A DNA stretch of 64,000 nt from Paracoccus fistulariae (GTDB taxonomy: Bacteria > Pseudomonadota > Alphaproteobacteria > Rhodobacterales > Rhodobacteraceae), in assembly GCF_028553785.1 (NCBI RefSeq), contig NZ_CP067136.1, forward strand, positions 1,426,001 to 1,490,000, in the 5' to 3' direction. The position numbers and the translations under genes are program-made. The notes beneath the pieces were generated by a model. That model was given only the letters and a program-made list of their open reading frames with translations. It was not told the DNA's origin and searched no databases. Shown here one piece after another: positions 18,606 to 27,225 of the stretch (position 1 is its first letter; the number at the start of each line of letters is the position of its first letter).

Positions 18606-20011
18606 ATCAGCACGGCCGAGGCCAGCCCCAGAAAGGCAAAGAACCCGACCACATCCGTCACCGTGGTCACGAATGTGCCAGAGGCCAGCGCGGGATCCGC
18701 CCCGGCCTTTTCCAGCGCCAGCGGGATCAGGATGCCCGCCAATGCGGCGATCGCCAGGTTCACGACCATCGCAATCCCGATCACCGCTGCCAGCGACACC
18801 CCGTCGAACCAGAACCAGGCCACGACCCCCATCACCACGGCAAAGGCCAGACCGTTCAGCAGCCCCACCACGGCCTCTCGTCGGACGACGCGCCAGACAT
18901 TGCTGCCGGTCAGGCTTTTGGTGGCCAGCGCGCGCACGGCCACGGTCAGGGTCTGCGTGCCGGCATTGCCGCCCATCGAGGCGACAATCGGCATCAGCAC
19001 GGCCAGCGCCACCACCTGTTGAATGGTATTTTCGAAGACGGCAATCACCAGCGAGGCGACAATCGCCGTCACCAGATTGACCGCCAGCCACGGGATCCGC
19101 TGCCGCAGCGTCTCCATCACGGTATCGGTGATCGCGGAATCCTCGCCCACACCGGCCAGACGCAGGATATCCTCTTCATGTTCCTCATCCAGAACCGACA
19201 TGGCGTCGTCGATGGTGATCACGCCGACCAGACGGTCGTCGCCATCCACCACCGGGGCCGAAATCAGGTGATACTGGTTGAAGATATAGGCCACGTCGCC
19301 TTCATCAGCATAGACGCTGACGGTGCGAAAGCTGTCCTCTTCCAGCTCTTTCAGCGGGGTCGAGCGCTTGGCGGCCAGAAGGCGGCCCAGCGTCACATAG
19401 CCGATGGGATGGCGACGCGGATCGACCAGCACCACGTGATAGAACTGTTCGGGCAGCCAATCCTCGTTGCGCAGGAAATCCAGCGTTTCGCCCACGGTCC
19501 AATGCTCGGGGGCGGTCACGACCTCGGATTGCATCATCCGGCCCGCGGAATATTCCGGATAGGCCAGCGATTGCTGAACCGCGGCGCGGTCGCCCGCATC
19601 CAGAGCCGACAGGATCTCTTCCCGCTCTGGCTCGTCCATATCCTCGATCAGATCGACGACATCGTCGCTGTCCATTTCGCGGACAGCGTCTGCCAGAACC
19701 TCGCGCGGCAGCATCTCGATGATCTGGTCCCGGATCGCCTCGTCGATCTCGGACAGGATCTCACCGTCGATTTCGCCGCCATAAAGGCCGATAAAAGCGC
19801 GACGCTCGGCCGGATCCAGATTTTCGATCACGTCGGCAATATCCGCCGCGTGCATCGGTTCCAGAAGCGTGTTCAGCTCTGCCGCATCCTCGGCCTCGAT
19901 CGCGGCATCGATCTGCTGCAGCAGTTCAGGGCGCGGAAGATATTCGTCCTCCTCGCGCTCGGCCGACTTTTCTGCGGTCTGATCGTCCGGGATCGGGCTT
20001 TGTTCGGTCAT
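18602..20011 (-). CDS. mgtE: Magnesium transporter MgtE
   Basis: The 469-residue inner-membrane Mg2+ channel has an N-terminal cytosolic MgtE_N superhelix (about 30-150, rich in acidic repeats such as MLPREVLADAVREMDSDDVV), tandem CBS domains (about 155-275: VVLVDPRRHPIGYVTLGRL, HLISAPVVDGDDRLVGVITI), a plug helix, and five membrane segments after about residue 305. The conserved PIVASMGGNAGTQTLTVAVR block, which lines the pore, is present (shown here at the 20-residue limit). CBS domains sense intracellular Mg2+ and close the channel. It is the first gene of a two-gene operon with fthC. Confidence 0.95.
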   Translation of the reverse strand: MTEQSPIPDDQTAEKSAEREEDEYLPRPELLQQIDAAIEAEDAAELNTLLEPMHAADIADVIENLDPAERRAFIGLYGGEIDGEILSEIDEAIRDQIIEMLPREVLADAVREMDSDDVVDLIEDMDEPEREEILSALDAGDRAAVQQSLAYPEYSAGRMMQSEVVTAPEHWTVGETLDFLRNEDWLPEQFYHVVLVDPRRHPIGYVTLGRLLAAKRSTPLKELEEDSFRTVSVYADEGDVAYIFNQYHLISAPVVDGDDRLVGVITIDDAMSVLDEEHEEDILRLAGVGEDSAITDTVMETLRQRIPWLAVNLVTAIVASLVIAVFENTIQQVVALAVLMPIVASMGGNAGTQTLTVAVRALATKSLTGSNVWRVVRREAVVGLLNGLAFAVVMGVVAWFWFDGVSLAAVIGIAMVVNLAIAALAGILIPLALEKAGADPALASGTFVTTVTDVVGFFAFLGLASAVLI

Positions 20012-20061
20012 GGGCAGATTCCTGATGTTCTTGGTAAAATTACACGCAGAAGGAAAAGATG

Positions 20062-20847
20062 TCAGGCGGCCAGCAGTTCCATCGCGGCGCGGTGCAGCGC
20101 GGGCGTTGCGGCGGCGATGACCTGGCCACCATTGATAGCGCTTTCACCTTGCCAATTCGTGACAATGCCCCCAGCGGACTGCACCACCGCCATCGGTCCG
20201 GCGATGTCATAGGGCTGCAGGCCCGCCTCGATCACCAGATCGATCTGCCCAAGCGCCAGCAGCGCATAGGCATAGCAATCCAGCCCGTAGCGCGTCAGCC
20301 GGACCTGATCGGCGACCCGGCGAAAGGCCGCGCCCTCGTCGGCGGTGCCGAGTTCGGGAAAGGTGGTCATCAGCGTGGCACGGGACAGATCGCGGGTATC
20401 GCGAACGCCAAGAGGTCGCGCACCCGCCGCCGTCAGCAGGTGCGAGCGGCCCAGACCGCCTTCGAAACGCTCGCCGGTATAGGGCTGATCGACGATCCCG
20501 TAGAGGATCTTTTCCCCGTCGCTCAGCCCGATCAGCACCCCCCAGCTGGGCGCGCCGCAGATGAAGGCGCGGGTGCCGTCGATGGGGTCAAGGATCCATG
20601 TCAGGCCGCTGCTGCCCTGCTGGCGTCCATATTCCTCACCGAAGATTCCGTCCTGCGGGCGGCGGCGGGCCAGAACCTCGCGCATGGCACGTTCGGCCGC
20701 GCGATCCGCCTCGGTCACGGGGTCGAAATCGGCAGGGCGCTTGTTATCGGCTGTCAACCCGGAACTGCGAAACAGCGGAAGAATGGCCCGCCCTGCGGCA
20801 TCGGCCATCTCATGCGCGGTCTCTGTGATGGCTTGCGCATCCTGCAT
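20062..20847 (-). CDS. hisN: Histidinol-phosphatase of the inositol monophosphatase family
   Basis: The 261-residue protein has the metal-dependent phosphatase motifs of the IMPase fold: DPVTEADRAAE at 42-52, GEEYG at 70-74, DPIDGTRAF at 87-95 and the late YDIAGP, together binding two or three Mg2+ ions. The insert FICGAPSWGVLIGL and the overall length agree with HisN-type histidinol-phosphatases, which make L-histidinol in histidine biosynthesis in many alphaproteobacteria. Another IMPase-like substrate is possible. The gene stands between mgtE and an XRE regulator on the same strand. Confidence 0.85.
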   Translation of the reverse strand: MQDAQAITETAHEMADAAGRAILPLFRSSGLTADNKRPADFDPVTEADRAAERAMREVLARRRPQDGIFGEEYGRQQGSSGLTWILDPIDGTRAFICGAPSWGVLIGLSDGEKILYGIVDQPYTGERFEGGLGRSHLLTAAGARPLGVRDTRDLSRATLMTTFPELGTADEGAAFRRVADQVRLTRYGLDCYAYALLALGQIDLVIEAGLQPYDIAGPMAVVQSAGGIVTNWQGESAINGGQVIAAATPALHRAAMELLAA

Positions 20848-20890
20848 ATTCGCCCCCGTTACCTTGCGACATATGCAGGACTAACCCGAA

Positions 20891-20919
20891 GAAAAAAAGG
20901 CCGCCAGTGGCAGCCTTCA
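20891..20919 (-). terminator. Intrinsic terminator after the XRE regulator
   Basis: On the minus strand the sequence AAGGCTGCCACTGGCGGCC forms a hairpin (with one bulged position) followed directly by a run of seven T (20898 down to 20892). It lies about 90 bases after the XRE stop and just upstream of hisN, separating the two. Confidence 0.75.
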
Positions 20920-21010
20920 GGAACTGTATGAAATCTGCGGCACCGTGCAGATCACGCCTGCCCGTCCCGCGATTGCTGCAGCCATCACGCAAACCCGATC
21001 CGAATGCGGA

Positions 21011-21370
21011 TCAGGCGGCGTCCGACAGCACACGTGCCAGTTCGAAAATCTGGCGGCGCTGTGCGGCAGGCATGGCATAGTAAGCCCGCACAAGCTGCAG
21101 GGCTTCTTTATCGGCAAGGATGTCCCCTTCGACCGACGCCGCCGCCTCTCCTTCGTGCAGCCCTTCGAAGAAGAAGCTGACCGGAACATCGACGGCCTGG
21201 GCAATATCCCAAAGCCGCGACGCCGAGACGCGGTTCATACCTGTTTCATATTTCTGGATTTGCTGGAACTTGATGCCAACCTTGTCAGCCAATTGCTGCT
21301 GGGTCATGCCGATCATCCACCGACGATGGCGGATACGTTTACCAACATGGACATCTACACCGTGTTTCAT
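21011..21370 (-). CDS. XRE-family helix-turn-helix regulator
   Basis: The 119-residue protein has an HTH_3 domain at about 10-66 (GKRIRHRRWMIGMTQQQLAD, then KVGIKFQQIQKYETGMNRVS) and a helical C-terminal part (LQLVRAYYAMPAAQRRQIFE). Proteins of this size and pattern are common in Rhodobacteraceae and related orders as small transcriptional repressors of unknown target. It is divergent from the oxidoreductase gene at 21477 with about 100 bases between them, where its own operator may lie. Confidence 0.88.
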   Translation of the reverse strand: MKHGVDVHVGKRIRHRRWMIGMTQQQLADKVGIKFQQIQKYETGMNRVSASRLWDIAQAVDVPVSFFFEGLHEGEAAASVEGDILADKEALQLVRAYYAMPAAQRRQIFELARVLSDAA

Positions 21371-21476
21371 CGTTAAACCTCACTCAATCTATGCTGGCAG
21401 TACCTGAAGCCGTATCAATTTTCGAGTGTCAACATTGTGATGCTACCCTTTTTTGACCAAAAAGACAGGTCTTGAT

Positions 21477-22517
21477 ATGCGCAATATGCAGATTTTCAGC
21501 TGCATCATGGATAAGGACAGCGCTTTGCCGATCATCTCAGCCACTGAACACCCCCAGCAGATCCGAATCGCGCGGATCGAGGCGCTTGGCCAGGATCCCG
21601 TGATCCGTCATTTGCCTGCCCCAACTGCAAATACTGAGGAGGTTCTGGTTAGAATCCGCGCCTCTGCATTGAATTTCGCAGATCTTTTGAAGGCTCAGGG
21701 CCGCTATCAGGAGGCCGCCGATCCGCCCTATACGCCGGGGCTGGAGGGCGCGGGCGAAGTCGTTCGGGCGCCTGCAGGCACTGGACTGGTAGCGGGCAAC
21801 AGGGTGGCGGTCTACGCGCCGGCTACCTTTTCGGACATGGTCGCGGTCCCGCCGGATACGTGCCTGCCGATTCCCGACAGCATGAGCTTTGAACAGGCCG
21901 CCGGCTTTCAGATCGCCTATGGCACCAGCCATCTCGCCCTCCGGTTGAGGGCCGCGCTGCAACCGGGCGAGACGCTGGTCGTTCTGGGCGCGGCGGGCGG
22001 TGTCGGGCTGACGGCCGTGGAAATCGGCCACGCAATGGGCGCGCGGGTGATAGGCGTGGCCCGTGGCCCGGAGCGGCTGGAGGTGGTGCGCGCCGCCGGG
22101 GCGCAGGCCGTGATCGACAGCGCCGAATGCGACGATCTGAAGGCGGCATTGCGCGATCTGGGCGGTGTCGATGTGGTCTATGATGCCGTCGGCGACAGCG
22201 CCGGAGAGGCCGCCTTTCGCGCCCTGCGCCCCGGCGGCCGCTTTCTGGTGATCGGCTTTGCGGGCGGCAAGCCCCCGGTCCTGCCGCTGAACCATGCGCT
22301 GGTCAAGAATATCGCCATTCACGGGCTTTACTGGGGCGGCTATGCCAAGCTTGACCCGCAGGCCCTGCGCGGCAGCCTGCAAGAGCTTTTCGTCATGTTC
22401 GACGCAGGCAGGATCTCGCCCGTCAACGGCCAGGTCCTGCCGTTCGAGCAGATCCAGCAGGCGTTCCAGCTGCTCCGCAGCCGAAAATCGGTCGGAAAGA
22501 TCGTTCTGACCATGTAA
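21477..22517 (+). CDS. NADPH:quinone oxidoreductase-like MDR family protein
   Basis: The product is about 346 residues of the zinc-independent medium-chain dehydrogenase/reductase family. The GroES-like N-terminal domain carries RASALNFADLLKAQGRYQ and PYTPGLEGAGEVV. The Rossmann domain has LGAAGGVGLTAVEIGHAMGA, which binds NAD(P)H, and the quinone-reductase segment VDVVYDAVGDSAGEAAFRAL. The cysteines and histidines for structural and catalytic zinc are absent. Start choice is uncertain: ATG 21477 has a weak AGACAGG site, while ATG 21486, ATG 21507 and TTG 21453 are alternatives; family similarity begins only about 20-30 residues in. Confidence 0.85.
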   Translation: MRNMQIFSCIMDKDSALPIISATEHPQQIRIARIEALGQDPVIRHLPAPTANTEEVLVRIRASALNFADLLKAQGRYQEAADPPYTPGLEGAGEVVRAPAGTGLVAGNRVAVYAPATFSDMVAVPPDTCLPIPDSMSFEQAAGFQIAYGTSHLALRLRAALQPGETLVVLGAAGGVGLTAVEIGHAMGARVIGVARGPERLEVVRAAGAQAVIDSAECDDLKAALRDLGGVDVVYDAVGDSAGEAAFRALRPGGRFLVIGFAGGKPPVLPLNHALVKNIAIHGLYWGGYAKLDPQALRGSLQELFVMFDAGRISPVNGQVLPFEQIQQAFQLLRSRKSVGKIVLTM

Positions 22518-22622
22518 ATCATGCGCTTTTGATGCGTCACGGCATTGATTCAGCCTGCAATCATGCCAATATCTTGGCTGAAATGGCCGGGTCCGACCCG
22601 GCAATCTTTTAGGGAGACTTTA

Positions 22623-23369
22623 ATGGCCGATTACAACACGTACCGTACCGCGCAGAGCGTCGGCACCCGTTCTGCGGCGGTCGATGAAGGTCTGCGGGCC
22701 TATATGAACAAGGTCTATGGGCTGATGGCGGTCGGCATGGGTGTAACCGCCGCTGCCGCCTATGGGATCAGCGCCGCTGCCGTCGGCGCGGATGGTCAGC
22801 TGACCCAGCTTGGCTATGCCATCTATGCATCGCCGCTGAAATGGGTGATCATGTTTGCCCCGCTGCTGGTCGTCTTTGCCTTTGGCGCCGCGATGAACCG
22901 TCTGTCGGTGCAGGGTGCGACCTTCCTGTTCTACGGCTTCGCCGCGCTGATGGGTCTGTCGATCAGCTCGATCTTTCTGGTCTACACGCCCTTCTCGATC
23001 ATCCAGACCTTCCTGGTGACCGCAATCGCCTTCGCGGGCCTGTCGCTGTGGGGCTATACCACGAAAAAGGACATCTCCGGCTGGGGCAGCTTCCTGATCA
23101 TGGGCGTGATCGGCCTGATCGTCGCCTCGATCGTGAATATCTTCCTGCAATCCTCGGCGATGCAATTCGCGATCTCGATCCTGGGCGTGCTGATCTTTGC
23201 CGGTCTGACTGCCTATGACACGCAGAACATCAAGAACACCTATCTGCGTCTGGCAGGTTCGGATCAGGATTTCCTGGGCAAGACCGCCATCATGGGCGCG
23301 CTGCAACTGTATCTGGACTTCCTGAACCTGTTCATGTTCCTGCTGCAGTTCATGGGCAACCGCGAATAA
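22623..23369 (+). CDS. Bax inhibitor-1/YccA family membrane protein
   Basis: The 248-residue protein has seven predicted hydrophobic segments between about residues 30 and 245 and a soluble N-terminus (ADYNTYRTAQSVGTRSAAVD). Characteristic blocks are AYMNKVYGLMAVGMGVTAAA, IFAGLTAYDTQNIKNTYLRL and the acidic C-terminal loop with LYLDFLNLFMFLLQFMGNRE, which carries the conserved di-Asp pH-sensing region of this family. Members are inner-membrane proteins linked to calcium leak or FtsH regulation. AGGGAG lies six bases before the ATG. A strong terminator follows. Confidence 0.9.
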   Translation: MADYNTYRTAQSVGTRSAAVDEGLRAYMNKVYGLMAVGMGVTAAAAYGISAAAVGADGQLTQLGYAIYASPLKWVIMFAPLLVVFAFGAAMNRLSVQGATFLFYGFAALMGLSISSIFLVYTPFSIIQTFLVTAIAFAGLSLWGYTTKKDISGWGSFLIMGVIGLIVASIVNIFLQSSAMQFAISILGVLIFAGLTAYDTQNIKNTYLRLAGSDQDFLGKTAIMGALQLYLDFLNLFMFLLQFMGNRE

Positions 23370-23392
23370 TCAGATCGCATATCGACGAAAAC

Positions 23393-23420
23393 AAAGGCCG
23401 GGTAATCGCCCGGCCTTTTT
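23393..23420 (+). terminator. Intrinsic terminator after the Bax inhibitor-like gene
   Basis: AAAGGCCGGG and CCCGGCCTTT form a stem around TAATCG, followed by further T residues. It ends 50 bases after the stop at 23369. The next 260 bases (23421-23682) contain no gene that I can support. Confidence 0.88.
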
Positions 23421-23682
23421 GCATAAGGCAAACCGTGACAAACCAGCGAGCCGCGCGGTTTCACTTCCAAGGATCAACGGTCCCGGCCACGCAGCCACCG
23501 TTTCCGCCCGCCAGCTTGAAGCCGCGAGATAAATCGCAGGATCGGCAGCATCCACGCTCCGACTGGCCATTGTCACGCCCGGTTCAGCAAGAAGGGAATA
23601 CGCCCCGCGCAACCAGGGAATTCCAAAGCGCAGAGGACAACACCCCCGATACTGACAAGACGCCAGCGGTCAGGTGGCCGCT

Positions 23683-24303
23683 TCAATATTCCGTGGCACC
23701 CTTGCCTGCGATGATCTTGTCGCGAAATTTCTCGATACGCTTGATACGCGTTTCCGATTTCTTCGCGCCGTTCAGATGGATGACATAGCTTCGTTGACGA
23801 CCCGGCGTCAGAGAATAAAACGCCTCTGCAAGCTCAACATCAGCATCCAGCGCTTCGGCAAGTTCGTCGGGCAGGTCAAGCGCCTTCGTGTTCTTGGGTG
23901 GTGTTTTACCCGCTTCGGCATAAGCTTTCGCCTCATTCAGATAGGCGCGGATGGTGTCCTTCATCGCCGCCACTTGCCGGATGTCGGTGAAACTAATGGT
24001 ATTTGCGTGTTGCGTATTCGGCCCCGGCCTTTCCAACACCCCGTCCGGATCCTTCATCAATGCGGCGTTGAAGAAGCCGAAGACGAATTTGTTTTGATAC
24101 GCACCCATGATGGCGATGTTGCGGCCCGCATGCATGTAGCAGGGTTGCCCCCATTTCACAGTTTCTTCTAAACCTGCCGACAAACAGATCTCGCGCAGTT
24201 TCCCGAGCCCGTCCGACCAGAGCATTACGGCGCAGTCAGACGTGTCAAAGCGGTCGCACCGTCCGCACCCTTTCACAAAAAAGTCCTCAATGTCGGTGAT
24301 CAT
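23683..24303 (-). CDS. YdeI/OmpD-associated family protein with DUF1801-like domain
   Basis: The 206-residue protein has an N-terminal DUF1801 (YdhG-like) fold at about 15-115 (LREICLSAGLEETVKWGQPC, then YQNKFVFGFFNAALMKDPDG) and a C-terminal YdeI helix pair (ALDADVELAEAFYSLTPGRQ, then IHLNGAKKSETRIKRIEKF), the segment linked to bacteriocin-protection and OmpD-associated proteins. Its biochemical role is unknown. GGAAGGGC precedes the ATG at 24303. That ATG overlaps the stop of a 67-residue membrane peptide in ATGA. The gene appears less GC-rich than its neighbours, consistent with acquisition next to tRNA-Arg. Confidence 0.85.
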   Translation of the reverse strand: MITDIEDFFVKGCGRCDRFDTSDCAVMLWSDGLGKLREICLSAGLEETVKWGQPCYMHAGRNIAIMGAYQNKFVFGFFNAALMKDPDGVLERPGPNTQHANTISFTDIRQVAAMKDTIRAYLNEAKAYAEAGKTPPKNTKALDLPDELAEALDADVELAEAFYSLTPGRQRSYVIHLNGAKKSETRIKRIEKFRDKIIAGKGATEY

Positions 24304-24503
24304 GTGATGCCCTTCCAAACGTCGCTTGGGGCGGCGAAAAGAAGACCGCTGAGCGGCACCAAAGCCACCGTTGAAAGCGATTCTGAGAAAAGCCAACCCG
24401 GCGGCCCAAGGTAGGCGCAGGCCGCAAAGGTGGAGAACACCAGAACAGTACAGATGATCGAAATCCGACGATGACATTGCCGGATCGAACGATTGATTTC
24501 CAC
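24300..24503 (-). CDS. Small two-helix membrane protein coupled to the YdeI-like gene
   Basis: A GTG start at 24503 lies seven bases after a strong GAGGGGGGAG ribosome site, and the 67-residue product has two hydrophobic stretches: IICTVLVFSTFAACAYL (17-33) and LSTVALVPLSGLLFAA (43-58), separated by GPPGWLFSES. The stop TGA overlaps the ATG of the next gene in ATGA, a typical coupling signal. No family is recognised. The combination of ribosome site, coupling and hydrophobic pattern makes it a plausible real gene that is easily missed because it is short and starts with GTG. Confidence 0.55.
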   Translation of the reverse strand: MEINRSIRQCHRRISIICTVLVFSTFAACAYLGPPGWLFSESLSTVALVPLSGLLFAAPSDVWKGIT

Positions 24504-24970
24504 AGTAACTCCCCCCTCATTCTCGATCGGTCGCGCGCTGAAGCCCGCCGAAAAGGCCCCCACCAACCGCCCTTCGCGCCACATAGGAAATTGCTAATAG
24601 GCGTTGGCGCTGCTTTCCTAGATTCTAAACCTCGTTCCGCGTGCATTAGGCCCCAGCACGACTGTAAAAGATGGTCCGGGGAATCTGAACAGGTTGGATA
24701 AACGGATTTTCCGCATAGTGGCGGCGTGAGGCCGTGCGCGGGAAGAAGGCGACCATGGCAGGACGACCAATCCGATACCCCGGCCCGGCTTTCGACGCGG
24801 AATTTGCGTTGGCCGCAATCGCGGGCAAAAATACCGTGCTTGAGCTGCCGCCGGGTTTCGATGTCTGCATGGCCGTTCGCCGCACATCACGTGAAAGCCC
24901 TGTCCGTTCGTGCTGCCACGGTTGACGGCGCCACAGCCGTAATAGTTCGATATTTGGTGGTGTGACCAAA
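24504..24970. other. Intergenic stretch with an IS remnant between the YdeI islet and tRNA-Arg
   Basis: Apart from a decayed OrfA-like piece (about 24755-24880) I see no gene in these 467 bases. Overlapping short frames on both strands have no recognisable content. The stretch lies at the 3' (CCA) side of tRNA-Arg(TCT), the usual position for integrated DNA. Confidence 0.5.
24755..24880 (+). pseudogene. Remnant of an IS3-type OrfA
   Basis: The plus strand encodes GRPIRYPGPAFDAEFALAAI, then AGKNTVLELPPGFDV, which resembles the conserved start of IS3 OrfA proteins (RxFSPAFKAKVALAAIKGEK, then TxAELAQxFxVHP) in order and spacing. After this the similarity is lost, and no orfB or inverted repeats are visible. 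It is a short decayed scrap; the resemblance rests on about 35 aligned residues. Confidence 0.45.
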
Positions 24971-25047
24971 TGGCGATCCCGGAAGGAATCGAACCCTCAA
25001 CCTGCCGATTAGAAGTCGGCTGCTCTATCCAGTTGAGCTACGGGACC
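24971..25047 (-). tRNA. tRNA-Arg (anticodon TCT)
   Basis: A 77-base cloverleaf on the minus strand has acceptor GGTCCCG with CGGGATC (one G-T pair), D arm GCTCAACTGGATAGAGC, anticodon stem GCCGA/TCGGC with loop CTTCTAA (anticodon TCT, reading AGA), T arm GAGGGTTCGATTCCTTC, discriminator G, and encoded CCA. The 3' end faces the YdeI islet. Confidence 0.95.
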
Positions 25048-25102
25048 GCGCTGCCTGCCTTTTGCGTGATCGCGCGGCGCAGTGCAAGGGAATGATGCCG
25101 CG

Positions 25103-25621
25103 CTACAGTTCCAGCGTCATGAAGACGCTGTTCGGATCGGCCCGGTAATCGCCAAAAGGCGGGCATTCCGCGAAGCCGAAGCTGGCATAGAGCGCGCGGG
25201 CGGCCACGAAGGTCGGCTGCACCCCGGTTTCCAGCGAAAGCTGACGCAGGCCCTGTTCCTCGGCATGGGCGATCAGACCCGTCAGCAGGCGGCGTGACAG
25301 GCCACGACCCCGTGCCTCTGACAGGACATGCATGGATTTCAGCTCTCCATGCGCGGGCGACAGCCGCTTGATGGCCCCCATGCCGACCGGCTTGCCGTCG
25401 GCGCGCATGACGAAGAAATCGATATCCTCTGACACCAGCGCTTCACGTGGCAGCATATGGATCGACTCGGGCGGGGTATCGGCATGCATATCGGCCGTGT
25501 GGCGCAGAAAAATCTGTTCCAGATCCTCGCCCAGCGGGGTTTCCACCGCAAGCACGATGTCGGCGCTGCCCTTGGTGCCCGTGTTCAGGCTGGTGCTGTT
25601 TTCTGCACTCTTATCGATCAT
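25103..25621 (-). CDS. GNAT family N-acetyltransferase
   Basis: The 172-residue protein carries the acetyl-CoA-binding motif A of GNAT enzymes (LKSMHVLSEARGRGLSRRLL, with R-G-x-G-L), preceded by strand DFFVMRADGKPVGMGAIKRL, and motif B-like LYASFGFAECPPFGDY near the end. The segment LSLETGVQPTFVAARALY and the DYRADPNSVFMTLEL ending resemble YsnE/PhnO-type members. The substrate is unknown. It lies between tRNA-Arg and the sugar-oxidation operon, on the same strand as that operon's last gene, but a gap of about 85 bases makes co-transcription uncertain. Confidence 0.88.
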   Translation of the reverse strand: MIDKSAENSTSLNTGTKGSADIVLAVETPLGEDLEQIFLRHTADMHADTPPESIHMLPREALVSEDIDFFVMRADGKPVGMGAIKRLSPAHGELKSMHVLSEARGRGLSRRLLTGLIAHAEEQGLRQLSLETGVQPTFVAARALYASFGFAECPPFGDYRADPNSVFMTLEL

Positions 25622-25707
25622 CCGTCACCGATCCTTTTCGAGTTCCGCCGCGCGGCTATTGGCAGCCAGCCACAGAAAGCTCAACATGTTTTCTTGTGCA
25701 AGGGGGC

Positions 25708-27216
25708 TCACATGCCGCGCAGGTCCGGGGGCAGCAGCGCCTCTGGGATGTTCTGATAGCTGACCGGGCGCAGGAAACGCCGGATCGCCATCGTCCCCAC
25801 GCTGGTCGCGCCGAAATTGGTGCTGGCAGGATAAGGACCGCCATGGACCATGGCATCGGCGACCTCGACCCCGGTGGGCCAGCCATTGGCCAGCACCCGG
25901 CCCGCCTTGCGTTCCAGCACCGGCATCAGCCGGGCGGCCAGTTCGGTATCGCCGTCGTCCATCTGCAGGGTGGCGGTCAGCTGACCCTCCAGCCCGCGGG
26001 CAAGCTGGATCATCTGATCCGCGTCGCGGGTGGTGACGATCAGGCCCATGGGACCGAAGACCTCTTCGCCAAGCGTATGGTCGCGCAGGAAATCCTCGGC
26101 GCCGGTGCGATAGACATTGGGGCGGGCATTGCGACCGTGACTGTCGGCCTGCGCCACCGGGCTGGCCAGCTTGCCGACCCGGCCCGCGCCGTCGCGATAG
26201 GATTGCGCCATGCCATCGGTCAGCATGACCTGTTCGGCCACAGCCTCCAGCGCCCTTGCAGCTGCCTCGGCAAAGGCGTCCGCGCCCTCTTCCGGCAGGA
26301 CCAGCAGGCCCGGATTGGTGCAGAACTGGCCCGCGAACAGGGTCAGGCTGCCAACCCAGCCTTCTGCGATCGCTGCGCTGCGGGCCTGCATCGCGGCGGG
26401 CAGGACGAAACAGGGGTTGATGCTGCCAAGTTCGCCGAAGAAGGGGATCGGCTCTGGCCGTGCGGCGCAGAGGTCGAACAGCGCGCGCCCACCGCGCAGG
26501 CTGCCGGTAAAGCCCACGGCCTTGATCAGCGGATGTTCCACCAGCGCCTTGCCGACCTCATGCGTATCGCCGTGGATAAAGGAAAACACGCCCGCCGGCA
26601 TGCCGGTTTTCTGGATGGCGGCATGGATCGCCTCGGCAATGATTTCGCCGGTGCCGGGATGGGCGGGATGGCCCTTGACGATCACGGGACAGCCCGCCGC
26701 CAGGGCCGAGGCCGTGTCGCCGCCCGCCGTCGAAAAGGCCAGCGGGAAGTTCGAGGCGCCAAAGACCGCGACTGGCCCGATGGGCCGCTGGATCAGGCGC
26801 AGATCGGGGCGCGGCGGCTGGCGGTCGGGCAATGCGCCGTCATGGCGACGGTCCAGATAGGCGCCGTCGCGGATATGCTGCGCGAACAGGCGCAACTGGC
26901 CGGTGGTGCGGCCCCGTTCGCCCTGCAACCGGCCTTCCGGCAAGGCAGTTTCCTGCGTGCCGATTTCGGTCACCTGATCGCCGCGCGCGTCGATTTCGTC
27001 AGCGATTGCCTCCAGAAAGGCGGCGCGTTCTTCGCGGGTGGTATGGGCGTAGATCTCGAATGCCTGCTCGGCCGCATCGGCGGCACGGTTCACCAGATCC
27101 ACCTGACCCGAGGCGAAGTCATGCACCGGGCCATGCGCAGGGGCCGAGCGGAAGGTCCTGTCGCCGCCGATCCATTCGCCCGCGATCAGATGTTTTCCCT
27201 TCGGAATATAGGTCAT
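25708..27216 (-). CDS. 2,5-dioxovalerate (alpha-ketoglutarate semialdehyde) dehydrogenase
   Basis: The 502-residue aldehyde dehydrogenase has catalytic Cys299 in GQFCTNPG and general base Glu262 in FFGELGSINP. The substrate-side pattern (PVIVKGHPAHPGTGEIIAEA, then FGASNFPLAFSTAGGDTASA) is that of NADP-dependent type III KGSADH enzymes, which turn 2,5-dioxovalerate into 2-oxoglutarate. This is the last step of non-phosphorylative pentose oxidation (AraE of Azospirillum). It is the last gene of the chvE-ggu-ara operon, nine bases after the aldose dehydrogenase, matching the pathway order. Confidence 0.9.
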   Translation of the reverse strand: MTYIPKGKHLIAGEWIGGDRTFRSAPAHGPVHDFASGQVDLVNRAADAAEQAFEIYAHTTREERAAFLEAIADEIDARGDQVTEIGTQETALPEGRLQGERGRTTGQLRLFAQHIRDGAYLDRRHDGALPDRQPPRPDLRLIQRPIGPVAVFGASNFPLAFSTAGGDTASALAAGCPVIVKGHPAHPGTGEIIAEAIHAAIQKTGMPAGVFSFIHGDTHEVGKALVEHPLIKAVGFTGSLRGGRALFDLCAARPEPIPFFGELGSINPCFVLPAAMQARSAAIAEGWVGSLTLFAGQFCTNPGLLVLPEEGADAFAEAAARALEAVAEQVMLTDGMAQSYRDGAGRVGKLASPVAQADSHGRNARPNVYRTGAEDFLRDHTLGEEVFGPMGLIVTTRDADQMIQLARGLEGQLTATLQMDDGDTELAARLMPVLERKAGRVLANGWPTGVEVADAMVHGGPYPASTNFGATSVGTMAIRRFLRPVSYQNIPEALLPPDLRGM

Positions 27217-27225
27217 GCGTCTTCC

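Noticed and set aside
23370..23612. 80-residue open frame on the minus strand after the Bax inhibitor-like gene
   Set aside because: It overlaps the terminator, has no ribosome site of note and no recognisable content.
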